Shown: positions 24,816 to 35,552 of the stretch, piece after piece
Position numbering within the stretch: position 1 is the first letter of the stretch
Layout: every line of letters begins with the position of its first letter
Assembly: GCF_030272615.1 (NCBI RefSeq)
Contig: NC_081413.1
Location: forward strand, 18,114,285-18,178,284
Source of the DNA: Cryptomeria japonica
Lineage: Eukaryota > Streptophyta > Pinopsida > Cupressales > Cupressaceae
Direction of reading: 5' to 3'
Length of the DNA stretch: 64,000 bases
Notes under the pieces: generated by a model
Seen by the model: only the letters and a program-made list of their open reading frames with translations
Database searches by the model: none
Told to the model about the DNA's origin: nothing
Program-made: the position numbers and the translations under genes

Positions 24816-26696
24816 CTATTGTACATAAGTATCCACAATCATGTCAACCTCTAAAGATTGATCATGTAGAGAATGCACAAGAGGGTCAGAGTGTTCCCTC
24901 GCAACAATCGAAGAAGGAACATCTTCATCAAAGGGAAGATGAATGTCATCAATGATGTCTCCCAAATCTGCAATGTAGGATTCCATAAACAAACCTACAA
25001 TGTCTGTCAAGTAACCATCCCATGAATCTGAAGCTGGAAGACAATGAATATCTTGCTGCATTGAATCACATGAAGGCAAAACTATCGCACTATTTGCATC
25101 ATCAGGTGAAATAGGTGATGTAATATCAATATGAGGAGATGAAATACAAGGCTCAAGAACGGGGTCACATGTGAGAATCCCCATGTTCAAGTGTCCAAAT
25201 TTCTCCTCAAAAACTGAACCATCACAAGAAGTGTGATCATCATGTGTAGAATCATCAAATGTGAAATCATCATCATCAACAAAATCTGAAAAGGAGTATA
25301 ACCGAGATGCATGATCAACCACCCCAGTCGCAATGATAGCTCTAGTCTCCAAGTCTCTAATGAAAACTGACTCAGGTGTGAACTCCACAACTCTCTTAGT
25401 TGCGCCATGTGTAATTTGATAGATAGAAAGGAGATTGTTTATCAAGTGGGGTACCCACAACACATCATTGAAGGAGTTATCCCCAATGTCAATAGATCCT
25501 TTCCCAATCACATCCATGTATGTATGATTGCCCATCAAAATCTGCGGCATGGTGCAAGGCTCAAATGTAGAGAACATAGACTGCAAAGATGCCATATGAT
25601 GAGAAGCCCCCGAATCTAGAAGCCATCTCTTTGAATCATGACTGATAGTAGCACATAGAGCTTTTCCTTTTCTTGTCCCCAAAGAATGAGTCTTCCCACT
25701 TGTAGAAGCCATGAATGCTTGCCCTTTTCCTTTTGAATGTAAGGGAGTGGAAGTTGATGAATCATCCTTCTTGTAGACATTAGGCAAATCAATGTTATTC
25801 TTTTTGATGATATGTGTGAGCTCATCAATCTTCTTAGAATGGCAACGATGCTCCTTATGACCAAAATTTTTACAATAGGCACAAGTAGGTCTCTCCCTCT
25901 TTGGTGAATTATCCCTCTTGGAAGAGGATGTATCTCCTTTTTGTGGAGAGGATGATGCTTTGTCCTTAGGCTTTGATTGCCATTTCTTCTTGTTTGAGTT
26001 GTCCTTTCCTTGATTTCCTTTGTTCCCTTGATTTGCCACTAATGCTTGAGACTTAGAAGTCTTAAGAATGTCCATGCTTATCAACTTAGTTTTTTCTATC
26101 ATCAACATTTCATTGAAAGCATCAAATGTAGGCATTGTGTAGCTTGAACCCATTGTCATCCTATGGGTTTGGAAACTAGAAACAAATGTTGCATATTCTT
26201 GTGGAATCTTGCCTATCAAGTTGAATATCAATTGAGTATCCTTCTTATCAATGCCACAATCTTTGAGTTGTGCCCTCAAATCATTTGCGTTAGTGACATA
26301 ATCTTGTATAGTATCAAAGTTCTTGGGATCTAACATGGTGAGATCACTATCAATTTGATATCCCCTAATCTCATCAACTTGACCATACAAGTCTTGAAAC
26401 TTTTGCCAAGCATCCTTGATTAGAGTACACTTCTCAATATGAAAAATGAGATCCTTTGATACATACTTTCTTAAAGTACCAATTGCCATGATATTTTTAG
26501 TGAGCCAATCCAAGTGACCAACTGGATCAACCTTAGGATCAACGGGAGCAAAAATAGTTCCATCAATGTAATGAGTTAGTCTTTTTTCCATGAGTTTACT
26601 CCATGCATCAATTTTCCAAGTAGCATAATTATGAGGAGTTAAGAGAGGAAACTTACAGAAACCCATAGCAGCAGAAAGGAAGGAACACAAGATCAC
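24816..26696 (-). CDS. Copia C gag-protease protein, 626 codons, open
   Basis: Uninterrupted frame. The more likely start is the internal Met at residue 11, just before the conserved gag opening FPLLTPHNYATWK. Residues 11-210 are UBN2-like gag. A basic Lys/Ser-rich linker (about 225-270) leads to a CX2CX4HX4C knuckle (CAYCKNFGHKEHRC, about 273-286). The protease motif DSGASHH lies near 360. After a GAG-pre-integrase remnant (FGHLN, about 500) the protein changes into a Ser/Asp/Pro-rich acidic tail of about 120 residues resembling a Copia integrase-RT linker. I infer an in-frame deletion of integrase, then loss of the rest. Predicted role: virus-like particle protein with its own protease. Confidence 0.85.
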   Translation of the reverse strand: MILCSFLSAAMGFCKFPLLTPHNYATWKIDAWSKLMEKRLTHYIDGTIFAPVDPKVDPVGHLDWLTKNIMAIGTLRKYVSKDLIFHIEKCTLIKDAWQKFQDLYGQVDEIRGYQIDSDLTMLDPKNFDTIQDYVTNANDLRAQLKDCGIDKKDTQLIFNLIGKIPQEYATFVSSFQTHRMTMGSSYTMPTFDAFNEMLMIEKTKLISMDILKTSKSQALVANQGNKGNQGKDNSNKKKWQSKPKDKASSSPQKGDTSSSKRDNSPKRERPTCAYCKNFGHKEHRCHSKKIDELTHIIKKNNIDLPNVYKKDDSSTSTPLHSKGKGQAFMASTSGKTHSLGTRKGKALCATISHDSKRWLLDSGASHHMASLQSMFSTFEPCTMPQILMGNHTYMDVIGKGSIDIGDNSFNDVLWVPHLINNLLSIYQITHGATKRVVEFTPESVFIRDLETRAIIATGVVDHASRLYSFSDFVDDDDFTFDDSTHDDHTSCDGSVFEEKFGHLNMGILTCDPVLEPCISSPHIDITSPISPDDANSAIVLPSCDSMQQDIHCLPASDSWDGYLTDIVGLFMESYIADLGDIIDDIHLPFDEDVPSSIVAREHSDPLVHSLHDQSLEVDMIVDTYVQ

Positions 26697-27496
26697 AAAA
26701 GCACAAGAGACACCCTCCCAAATTCACTCAATCAAAGTACCCCCCCCCCAAAAATGATGATTTTGGCACCTTATATGTAGTGCGTGTACAATAGGCCACT
26801 TGCAAATAATGGCAAGGTGGACTTTTGATTTCAATTTACAACTTCTCAAAATGAGATCTAAGAGACTTCAACAAATACTGCTAGTGATCTAAACTAAGAT
26901 CCAAGCAAAATGCAAGTACCAAATATGTCAAAATTGACCAAATACTGAAAATGCTATTTCTACTTAAAATCATTGCAAACAAATGGTAGATTATGAAAGT
27001 AGATGAAAAAATATGCACTTTAAAAAAAAACGGCACTTCAAAAGGAGTCCATATGAGCCCAAACGAAGCCTCCAAAGTTGTAAAAATCAGGATTTCATGA
27101 TTTCCAAAAAACCTGTATCCGAAAATTAGAAAAATTCTGCACCACTGTACAGATCATGAAATTATACCTCCCAAAAAAAAAATTGCTCGTAAAAACGAGT
27201 CCAGATGAGTGAGATATCGCTATTTGAAAATTGCCTGCAAAATTATAATTTCTGGAAAATTTCCGCCGCAACGTCAAACTTCAAATGCCTCTAGATTTGG
27301 CCTCTAAAGTCCGATTTGGATGAAACAAAAGGCAAAACTGACTTTCTTGGACCTCCTCAATCCAATGGTAACCTCAGATTTGACCCATCAAGCTTCAATA
27401 ATAAACTGTAATAGAAAACTCCAAAATACACAATATCAAATAGCATCAATTTCTCTCAATTGGCAAACCAATGACACTCTAATGGCTCTGATACAA
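26697..27496 (-). other. Leader and primer site of Copia C
   Basis: On the minus strand the 5' LTR ends CTCACA and is followed by TTGTATCAGAGCC (27483-27495), one base off the usual TGGTATCAGAGC primer site. The remaining roughly 780 bases carry no frame. Confidence 0.7.
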
Positions 27497-27958
27497 TGTG
27501 AGATTTTGCCAAGATCAAGAGGCAATGAAAAGCACAAATAAGAGAGAACAAAATAGATGATAGAAATAAACTGTATTCTATCAAGATGAAAAATATAATC
27601 AACTGGATCATTAAGCATTACATACAATGAATATAAGTCTACTTATATAGGCAAGGCTATATGGATATGTGAACATACAAACATGACATGTGGCTCAATA
27701 AGAAACAAGGGTAGGTAGGAAATAGGTGTGGGTAGGTAGGAGAAATAATATAATAGTCCACATGAGGTGGATCACCCACTGAATGTGGAGTGTAACAACA
27801 AGATCACACCATAAAAGGTGGAAATTCTCCTACACACACTATCCCAATGTGGCACAAACACCCAAGTGTCTCATACCCAAACTATTATGAAATGCATTTC
27901 CTAATTAAACTTAAGTATAAGTAATAATATCCATGATGAATAATTATTTACACCAACA
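27497..27958 (-). repeat. 5' LTR of Copia C, 462 bp
   Basis: Collinear with the 3' LTR. It differs mainly by a local duplication of about 20 bases (GGGTAGGTAGG repeated near 27710-27740) and about 10 bases near its 3' end. High similarity marks C as younger than B and X. Confidence 0.9.
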
Positions 27959-28224
27959 ATTCCTTTAACCCTTGCACAAGAGTTTATCCTTTGGGTAAAA
28001 TCTTTATCCAATGGGTTTTCTTAACCTAACCTTAACCTTTACCTTCTAAGGTAACCATGAGGTCTTCTCAAGCATTTAATGCTTCTTGCATATCCTCTCA
28101 AGAATTCTCTTGTTGAAAATTGTCACCATTTCATTGGTGAGAATTGAGTGCATGGATTGATAAATTTCAATCCTAGCCCTTGATAAGATCATCCAATCTT
28201 GACCATCCATTGCCCTATTTTTCC

Positions 28225-28232
28225 TATAAATA
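28225..28232 (+). promoter_or_regulatory. TATA box of LTR X
   Basis: TATAAATA within CCTATAAATAGAGCC, the usual form for plant LTR promoters. The transcript start would lie about 30 bases downstream. Confidence 0.5.
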
Positions 28233-28734
28233 GAGCCTTCATTCTCTCATTCTAATAATCAAATCTTTAGCATCACACTTATACTCATTTTTATCAAGCA
28301 TTTCAATCCCTCTTTGAATAAAAATAACCTAGTAAGCATTTTAGAAGTATTTCTCTTTATCATAATAATCATATTAAGCTAGTATATCATGTTAGGATAG
28401 TTCTTTACTAATATTTTCATCTTATCATCATATACATACTAGTTTAATTCATATTTGTTAATATCATGCATATTTAGGATTGTATTCATGTTAGAATGAT
28501 CAAAACATCCCTCATTCTCATGATTGTCATCCCTAAGTCACTTTACTTAGTGATCTGAGAGCAAAGGCATTGGCTTAAGGGGTCTTGTGAGAAAGAGAAC
28601 AATGGAACATCCCTTGGGAAGTTGAGCTATTCCATACAGCTCCATAACTTGCACCAAGAGTCCCATTGGTGTGTGGACTAGTCATGATTTCATATTTTTC
28701 ATTTCATTGAGCCACTTTTCCCGCATACATTACC

Positions 28735-29106
28735 TATTTGGATTTTCCACGTATAAACATTTGTGTCAAGTAGTGAATTCTTTTGTGGTTATGATCTTAT
28801 TTGTTGACTTGATTAACTTCTGATAAGGCTTGATAAGTAGAAGCATTGAAAGATGAATATGTTGGGTTATGATTAAGCATTGTTGATGTTTACAAGATTG
28901 AAGTTGTTTATTGTTAAGTTGTCACAACAGTTAAACCAGTTGATGTCAAGTATTCTTATGAATATTGATCTTAACTGAGATATGTTTACTTTGTGTGATT
29001 GAATTTGAGTTTGGGAACTTTGCATCAGTTTTTCAATATACTGATTCACCCCCCCCCCCACCCTCTCAATATTCTACCAGATACTTATTCTTTCATCATA
29101 CCATCA
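28735..29106 (+). repeat. 3' LTR of Copia B, second part
   Basis: Resumes at the CTATTTGGATTTTCCA block exactly where the first part stopped, and ends CATACCATCA like the 5' LTR. Together the two parts make about 1405 bp. Confidence 0.85.
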
Positions 29107-29140
29107 GTGGCTAAGTAAGGGACAATTTTAGGTGTCTACA
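29107..29140 (-). repeat. Gypsy-type LTR Y, start
   Basis: Minus strand TGTAGACACCTAAAATTG, then TCCCTTACTTAGCCAC. This start type matches E and X. The LTR continues at 16084 once Copia B is removed. Confidence 0.55.
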
Positions 29141-32100
29141 AAACCATTCAAGCGAAGCCAAAGCTTCATGTCTTTCCAAGATCTCCAAATAATTTTATAA
29201 AAGATCCAAACCTTGGTGCTAGGTAGATAAAATTTATAGACCTCAAGAATCTCGAGGGAGACAATAGAACTCTTGTCACCCTATAAAAACCCTTACAATT
29301 TTATAAGGTGGCATAAATAAAATCACAAATAAGCTTGTCCAATTTCATGTAAAATCTTTATAAGGAGCTCAACATGAGGAAAAATAAAAATGAGTGGCTA
29401 CAAGAATATTAGAGGAAACATAAAATTTCTTGACCAAAGAAAGGGGTTTGGTGACCGAGTAGGCTAACTTCTTTTCAATTATAGTAAGAAAAACTTTCTA
29501 TAGCGATAGTTGTGAAGCTTGGAAGGTGAGATGGATGCCTAGAATCTAAAAAAAATTGTGTAACCCAATCCATTTCCAACCATAGAAGATAAGTGAAGAA
29601 GGCACAAGGAAGAATTATTTATAATATTAATTCTTTATATTACTAAATTCCAGAGCTAGAAGATTTGTAATAAAACATATAGAAACTTGAGAGCCTATTT
29701 GATATTTTTCTCTTCTTAGAGTTTTATAAAATAATCATCCATAAAGTGACCATTAATAAGCTAAGTTGAGGAATTGGGTGACAATATACCTTTGACTAGC
29801 CTTGGAGACATAGAACAAGCAATAAGGTAACAAAATCCTTTTGTAGAAAGCACATAATGAGTCAGAGCCAAGGGATAACCCTAGATAATTGACCTGAAAA
29901 TCCCAAAGGCACTAGATTACAAATCATTAATAGTAATACCATTTAAGGCATCTACAAATAGCATGGTCATTGATTGCATGAAACAAGGCCCAAATCCTAA
30001 AGCTTAAAGTGTGGCAAGAATAAACGGTTAGTCAATATAGTCATAGACCTTGGTAAAGGAAATATTGAGTAATAGAGAATTTTAATGAGAGTATATTTCT
30101 CATTCCATACCATTCCAAAATAAAATAATATTCTCTAACATATATCTAGTTTTGATAAGACAATTTCCTCAAGCCTCACAATTTGAAGAAGGAGATGGTA
30201 CAGTTTAGAGCTAAAACTTTGGAAATTATAGTGTAAGACATTGGACAAGGTGATAGACATCCAATTACAAATATCCTCTAGGTATCCAATATTAGGTATA
30301 AATTTAATATATCCTTTGTTATTAAATTTCCCTCACAATTTAGAATGGTAGACTTCATGATAGAATGTGTGAGTACTTACCAACATAATCCTAAATGGCC
30401 TTATAAAATTCACAATGAAGGCCATCATAATTAGGGTCCTTGTCATTGGCCATGACATGAATAGGCTCCTTAAGGTCATCAATGGAGTAGTTGATGACAT
30501 AAGATGTTGTGTGGAGAAAATCTGATCGGAAACAACCTGTAGGAACACTTGAAGGGAGGGATTTGTCATGTTTAAAAAAGTTTATTGAGGCAATAAAAAT
30601 TTGCTCATAATGCTTGATAAATTTCTAGAGGATATCTTAAATATATTTGAGAACATTTTTCCCATCCTTTATTTTCTTGATGCTATGTAAAGTGTAGTGA
30701 GATTTAAGAGCTTGTAATAATTCTTTAGAATTTCTATCTCCAACCTTAATCCAATTCAATCTATCTTTGATTTGGGCACCTCTGGCCAAATGGTTATCAA
30801 AAGTTTACTTTTGATGATGAAGTTTAACTACCTTGACCTGCAAATAAATAGAAAAGGGGCCATCTTAAAGATTTGCAATAGCCCTACAAAACTCTAAGGT
30901 TTTGGTCTCATCTACACGATGCTAAATAATTACCATTTAGAAACCATAGATGCTAAGAAAGTGAGAAGTACACATTATGGCTTTATTCCACCAAGCAATG
31001 CAATCAATTGGCTAAATGGGTTGGGCTTGAAGGTTCTACACCTTCTTGATGTGGGCCAATAAAGGTTGATGACTCAAAAAATAAGTATTTAAAAAATATG
31101 AGTTTTATAAATTTGAGGTATTCCTAATTGCATTTGAATTTTGAACTTGATGGGAGTGTGGTCTAACAAGGTGACATTTGGCAAATGCAATATTGCAAGT
31201 GAGAAATAGTTTACAAATGAAGAAAAGGTAATGCAATAATCATCAAATGATCCAGTCATTTAAACATTGTCAAAACCAACTAAAAACTTAGTCCATGTAT
31301 ATCCATAGGAATGACTGTGGAGACAACCCAAATTGGAATAAAAAGGCCCAGTTTATTATACATGTAATACCGTGTCACTAATTCATCAGATGTCCAATCT
31401 AAGGTAGTGTCCCATATTTATCATATGATATATCCACCATATTAAAGTTCCTTCATATAATCTAAGTGGTAACAAAAAATGAATGAGAAATCCATTGCCA
31501 TAAAAGAAACCTCTCAATAACATCATTAGAAGCATCAATATTTATAATACCACAAGAATCATTGTCAGCATATAAGAGAATCCAGATCACACAATTCATG
31601 GGGTTAAAATCATGGTTGACAAAGGTGACAACCCCTCCATAACTAGCATTGTGGTTGATACAAATTATAAAGTTGATTGGCCAAATAGCATGGAAAGAAA
31701 AATTTAAAAACTAGTAATCTTCACCTCCTATAAATAGAGAATATCTAAAGTTGACTACTTCTAATGAACATTCTTTGACAAAAATCAAGAGACATTTTGT
31801 CTCTATTTGAATCCTAAAGAGAAGAATATAAATTTTACAAAAAATATTCTAAGGAGAAACTACCCAATTGGATGTTGAATATCCTTTGATTTTTTGTAGT
31901 GTACTCTCCCTCCTCCAACTACCCAAATGAGCTATTAGAATTTTTTAAATATTTGGGAGGAGGAAAATGAACATTAAATTCTAACTAAGAAGATAAAATT
32001 GACATTGACTAGGGCATTCAAGAAGATCTTAGTTTGGAGGAAGGCTCACCAAGAGGTGGGAAAACCTTGTTTTGAAAGGGTGTGAAACATTTATGGGATG

Positions 32101-32150
32101 TGTTTTAATAGATATTTGATCCATAGTGCCCTTGGATTTAGTAAAAAAGT
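29141..32150 (-). pseudogene. Decayed non-LTR (LINE) retrotransposon fragment
   Basis: On the minus strand, broken frames read first as an endonuclease region (a GGVVTFVNHDF-like block near 31640, then NDVIERFLLWQW near 31500). They then read as a LINE reverse transcriptase: DDLKEPIHVMANDKDPNYDG then FYKA near 30400-30480, and TIISKVLALN near 30200. Frameshifts and stops occur every few dozen codons. It ends at 29141 where LTR Y begins, so the 3' end of the RT and the tail are missing. F's LTR begins at its upstream end. Confidence 0.7.
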
Positions 32151-34246
32151 TATTGGAAATTATTTTCATTGATAACTAAGTGTTGTCATTGATGATAAGC
32201 TCTATGCAAGTATATGTTGTTGATGTGTTATGATTGTTATAGATTGTTGTTGATGATGGAAGTACACATTTTTTATGTACTATGATTTTTTGAGATTGTT
32301 GTTGATAATAGAAGTATATGGTGTTGATATGTTGTGTTGATTGTTGGAGGTTGTTGTATTGTTTTCATTGACGTATTAGGTGTTGATAAAATAATGTCAT
32401 TAATGTAGAGTGTAGAAGTGTAGATATGTTGTTGGAGTATAAAGATGTTCATGGTTTGATGTCCACCCTCTTGGTGTTGATGTCTATACCTGATGAGTTA
32501 TGGTATCTTGTTTAATGATGATGAATATGATGTATTGAAGAATAATGATAGCGTACATGCTCATGTTTGGATGGAAAGAGATGTTATCCTAATGATATCA
32601 TATTGAGATGATTATCAGAAGTATTAAGATGAGGATTAGAGGCATGGTAATGCAATAGATATAGTTTGATGTCTTGTGCATGTCACAAGCTATTGTTCTA
32701 TCTCTCTTGTTTCTCCCGAGTGATAATGGTGCTACAAGGTTGTTTAGGTTGTTGTAAGATGATGAAGTATGCAAATACAAGAAAGTGTTGTGAAGTCTAT
32801 CTGGGAGAATGCTTTACATTCCTCCACATTTTCAATGTGGTATTGTAGTTTAGGATTTTATTGTTATGTTGTGTGGAAGTTGCACTCCTATATATTTTAG
32901 GTCCCTAGTGCTGCAAAAGATGTGTCTGGTAATTGCAATATATCAATGACAAGTTGTTGGCTTGTTAGGACTGGTCCATAAAATTATTTGTGTTTCTCCA
33001 CATTAATATTTCTACTCAAACAAATTGTTGGGAATTCTTATAATGTTTGTGCAGTGTCTTAATTTAGATTTTAGGTGATGAAGTGTTCCACAAGCTGGTC
33101 TATCAATGTTTTATCTCATGATTGTGTTTCCTAGTTCTCTTGATATGAAGAACTTTGTATCAGTTTGGTTGTGCCAACTTGTGTCAGCATGAACACATGA
33201 AAAGAGTATGTGGAAGTGTCGATGGACATTTGAGGAATGTCTCTACATGGTTTTCATGATAATCATTAATCTCTTTGGTGCCACATATTGTCTGGCGTTG
33301 GTTTTTAAGGTGATTTACAGTTATCTAGCTGACTAGGTCTATACTCTTGCTTTTGTTATTCTCTTTAGGTTATACACTTGCATTGGAGGTTGTGATGAGG
33401 TGTCTTCAGGCCCTACTATGTCTTAACATTATCCACATTTCTTAAATTCATTTGGAAGTATTTTTTGGGCTAACTGGTTAAGTGCTACATGTTTCTTCTA
33501 AACATTACCCTATTGAATTTGGAGGGTGTGCCCCAACATGGTTGATGTTTGGGACCATATTAAATAATGTGATCAGATGTTTTAGGTCCCATCTATCTCC
33601 TAGATAGGAATTATTTCACCACAAAGATATTTTTTGTGGCTAGCTTATTGGGATCATTTCTTGTCCCTTGTTGTGGTCGACCTAATTGGAAATTTGAGAT
33701 GTTGAGGAGGATATAAATAGAATATTAAATTAGTATGGATGAGGATGGATTGTGGAAGATGTAAATTTGAGGTAGAAGAAGTGTGTGGTGAAAGTTTTGG
33801 AGTTGAATTGTTTATGGTTGCTTGAGGGAACATGTCAAGAGTACCTACAAACTATGGAGATCATTGGATGTTGTGATACTAAACACTTATCCATTGTAAC
33901 TCATATTTATGTATCTCTCTTTGTGATAGTAAATCTCTTTGTCAGGTTCTCTTGTATCTTTCCTTGAGGTAGTATGCCTTAGCAACAAGTCTTTTCTAGG
34001 AGCAGTTTGTTTCCTTAGGCAATGAGCCTTAAAACAAATTTGTAATCTTGTTCACATATTGTAAGATAGTTCTCACCATGGTTTTTGCCTTCTTGGGTTT
34101 TCCATGTAAATCGAGTGTTCTCTTGTGCATGGGTTTTGATTGTTTTTTTTTTAATTATTGCTAATCAGATTAAGGTGTTTTATTAAAAGTTTGTGTTTTG
34201 TTCAAGATTAATTCACCCCCCTCTTAGTCTCGGAGTGTGTTCAACA
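32151..34246 (+). repeat. 5' LTR of Copia F, about 2.1 kb
   Basis: It starts TATTGGAAAT (probably decayed TGTTGGAAAT), with TTGTCATTGATG about 33 bases in. It ends ATTCACCCCCCTCTTAGT...GTGTGTTCAACA, and a TGGTATCAAAGC primer site follows at 34249-34260. It has many short TGTTGATG repeats in its first 400 bases. The start is set by similarity to D. Confidence 0.7.
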
Positions 34247-34304
34247 ATTGGTATCAAAGCCAAGTTCTTTTGAAGTAAGCTTAACTACTTGAGGAAGTTT
34301 TAGG

Positions 34305-34711
34305 ATGGATGAAGATAGATGCTACAAGGTTCCTAAGTTTGATGGTACAAACTACACATTTTGGAAATTAAGAATAGAAGCACATTTGACCTTTTTTAGG
34401 GTTTGGATTTTGGAACTCTGTTAGAGATGGTTATACACCTCCCTACCCCTCTAACAAATGCAACAAATATTAGGTTTTATGAAAACAATGGAAAAGAAAT
34501 GAATGCAATCTTGAGTGTATTGGTAGATTCTAAATTAGTGAAGGTGACACAATGCAACATTTCTAAATATATTTGGGAGAAGCTAAACAATGTTTATGAA
34601 GGAGATGATAAAGTAAAACAAATCAAGATGAACTTCAAAAGAAAATTTAAGAATTTGAGGATGTGAAAATATGAAGAAATTGCTAGCTATATACATTGAA
34701 GTAGTAAATGG
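34305..34711 (+). pseudogene. Copia F gag, N-terminal part
   Basis: ATG 45 bases after the primer site, then a KFDGTNYTFWKLRIEAHL gag opening. A frameshift near 34395 is needed to continue into the long frame that ends NVYEGDDKVKQIKM..., and stops follow. It breaks at 34711 where the TG of G's LTR begins. AATGG at 34707-34711 is the target duplication. Confidence 0.75.
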
Positions 34712-35117
34712 TGTTTAAAATTTGAGTTATGTTGTCATTGATGTCAAAATTATCTAGTGTTGTCATTAATAACAGATTCTATGTTGTCTATGATTGTGTG
34801 TTGAGTTAATAGAAGAAGTGAAGAGGAAGTAATAATTATTCAATTGTGCAAATGTAGTATATGGTCCTGAAATGAATGAGTAGATGTTGTTATGTTGTCT
34901 AGTGCTGATGTTAAGTGAGTATGAGGTGTTTCTAGAAGGCTATAGTAGTGGAAGTTGCAATAAATTGGAAATAGTATTTAATGCCCTTATGAAAGAATGT
35001 TCCACATTCCTCTAGTTCTTGGTGATGATGGCTTGCAATTCTAGTTATAATGTTTACATTTTATGGATATTGCACTATCATGTTTTTAAGTCACCAGTTG
35101 CTCAAATCTTGAAGTTG
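34712..35117 (+). repeat. 5' LTR of Copia G, first part
   Basis: TGTTTAAAATTTGAG, with TTGTCATTGATGTC 21 bases in. Collinear with 56631 onward until 35117, where H begins. The last five bases, AGTTG, form H's target duplication. Confidence 0.8.
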
Positions 35118-35552
35118 TGATGTAGATCCCTGGTATGGGTATAGGATAGGTTTATCTTACTCAATGCTTATCAACTACCTTTTGAACCGAGGTGACCATT
35201 GGGAGGAAGTTTCTCTTTGTAACCAAAAGTTATCATCAAAAGTTGTCATGTTTGAGCAACTTTGACACATGTTAAGTCTGCATACCTAGAGTTGTTCCAA
35301 CATGTCTTAAACCTTCCTATGACACCTCCAACACATAAACACCTAGAAAATACTCAACTAAGTACCCCTAGGCCCATATTCCCATGGTGGCTTATCAACT
35401 TGCCAAATCCATGTCATTGGGTAACAAAGTGGGGTTTATTACAAAAATCAAACAAATCTATCCTATTACATAGATTGAAATTTCACATTCCCATGTGTGC
35501 CCTTTAGGCCTTCATTTCCTGATTATCTTAGTCATGTGGTTCCCCTACACCA
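35118..35552 (-). repeat. 3' LTR of chromovirus H, internally deleted (435 bp)
   Basis: Its outer parts match the two ends of the 1550-bp 5' LTR (TGGTGTAGGGG.. start and ..ATCTACATCA end on the minus strand). About 1.1 kb is missing, between a GGATAGGTT motif and CTTACTCAATG. The coding frame runs into this LTR and stops at 35528. Confidence 0.85.

Larger units (their letters stand above)
23740..27958 (-). mobile_element. Complete non-autonomous Copia C (gag-protease only)
   Basis: Two LTRs (429 and 462 bp), a perfect 5-bp target duplication ATTCC (23735-23739 and 27959-27963), primer site and polypurine tract are all present, so the ends are intact. The 3.3-kb interior holds one long frame, gag plus protease. 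Integrase, reverse transcriptase and RNase H are absent. It resembles the TR-GAG class of plant non-autonomous LTR elements, but keeps a protease. It would need enzymes in trans. It lies within solo LTR X. Confidence 0.85.
23081..28729 (+). mobile_element. Solo Gypsy-type LTR X, about 1.4 kb, split by Copia C
   Basis: TGTAGACGTATAAAAATGACC...CCCGCATACA. The flanks TTACA (23076-23080) and TTACC (28730-28734) are a 5-bp duplication with one mismatch; the intact 5' LTR of B has TTACC at the same point. After removal of Copia C the two parts join into one LTR with a TATA box and no coding or primer-site sequence, so it is read as a solo LTR. Confidence 0.75.
16090..29106 (+). mobile_element. Copia retrotransposon B, both LTRs, 3' LTR interrupted
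   Basis: Both LTRs, primer site, full gag-pol region and polypurine-like tract are in order. The flanks are GTGGT (16085-16089) and GTGGC (29107-29111), a plausible 5-bp target duplication with one mismatch. The first 17 bases are nearly duplicated (TGTTGGCATTTT at 16090 and again at 16107), so the exact start is one of the two. Without its 5.65-kb insertion the element is about 7.4 kb. It inserted into Gypsy-type LTR Y. Confidence 0.85.
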
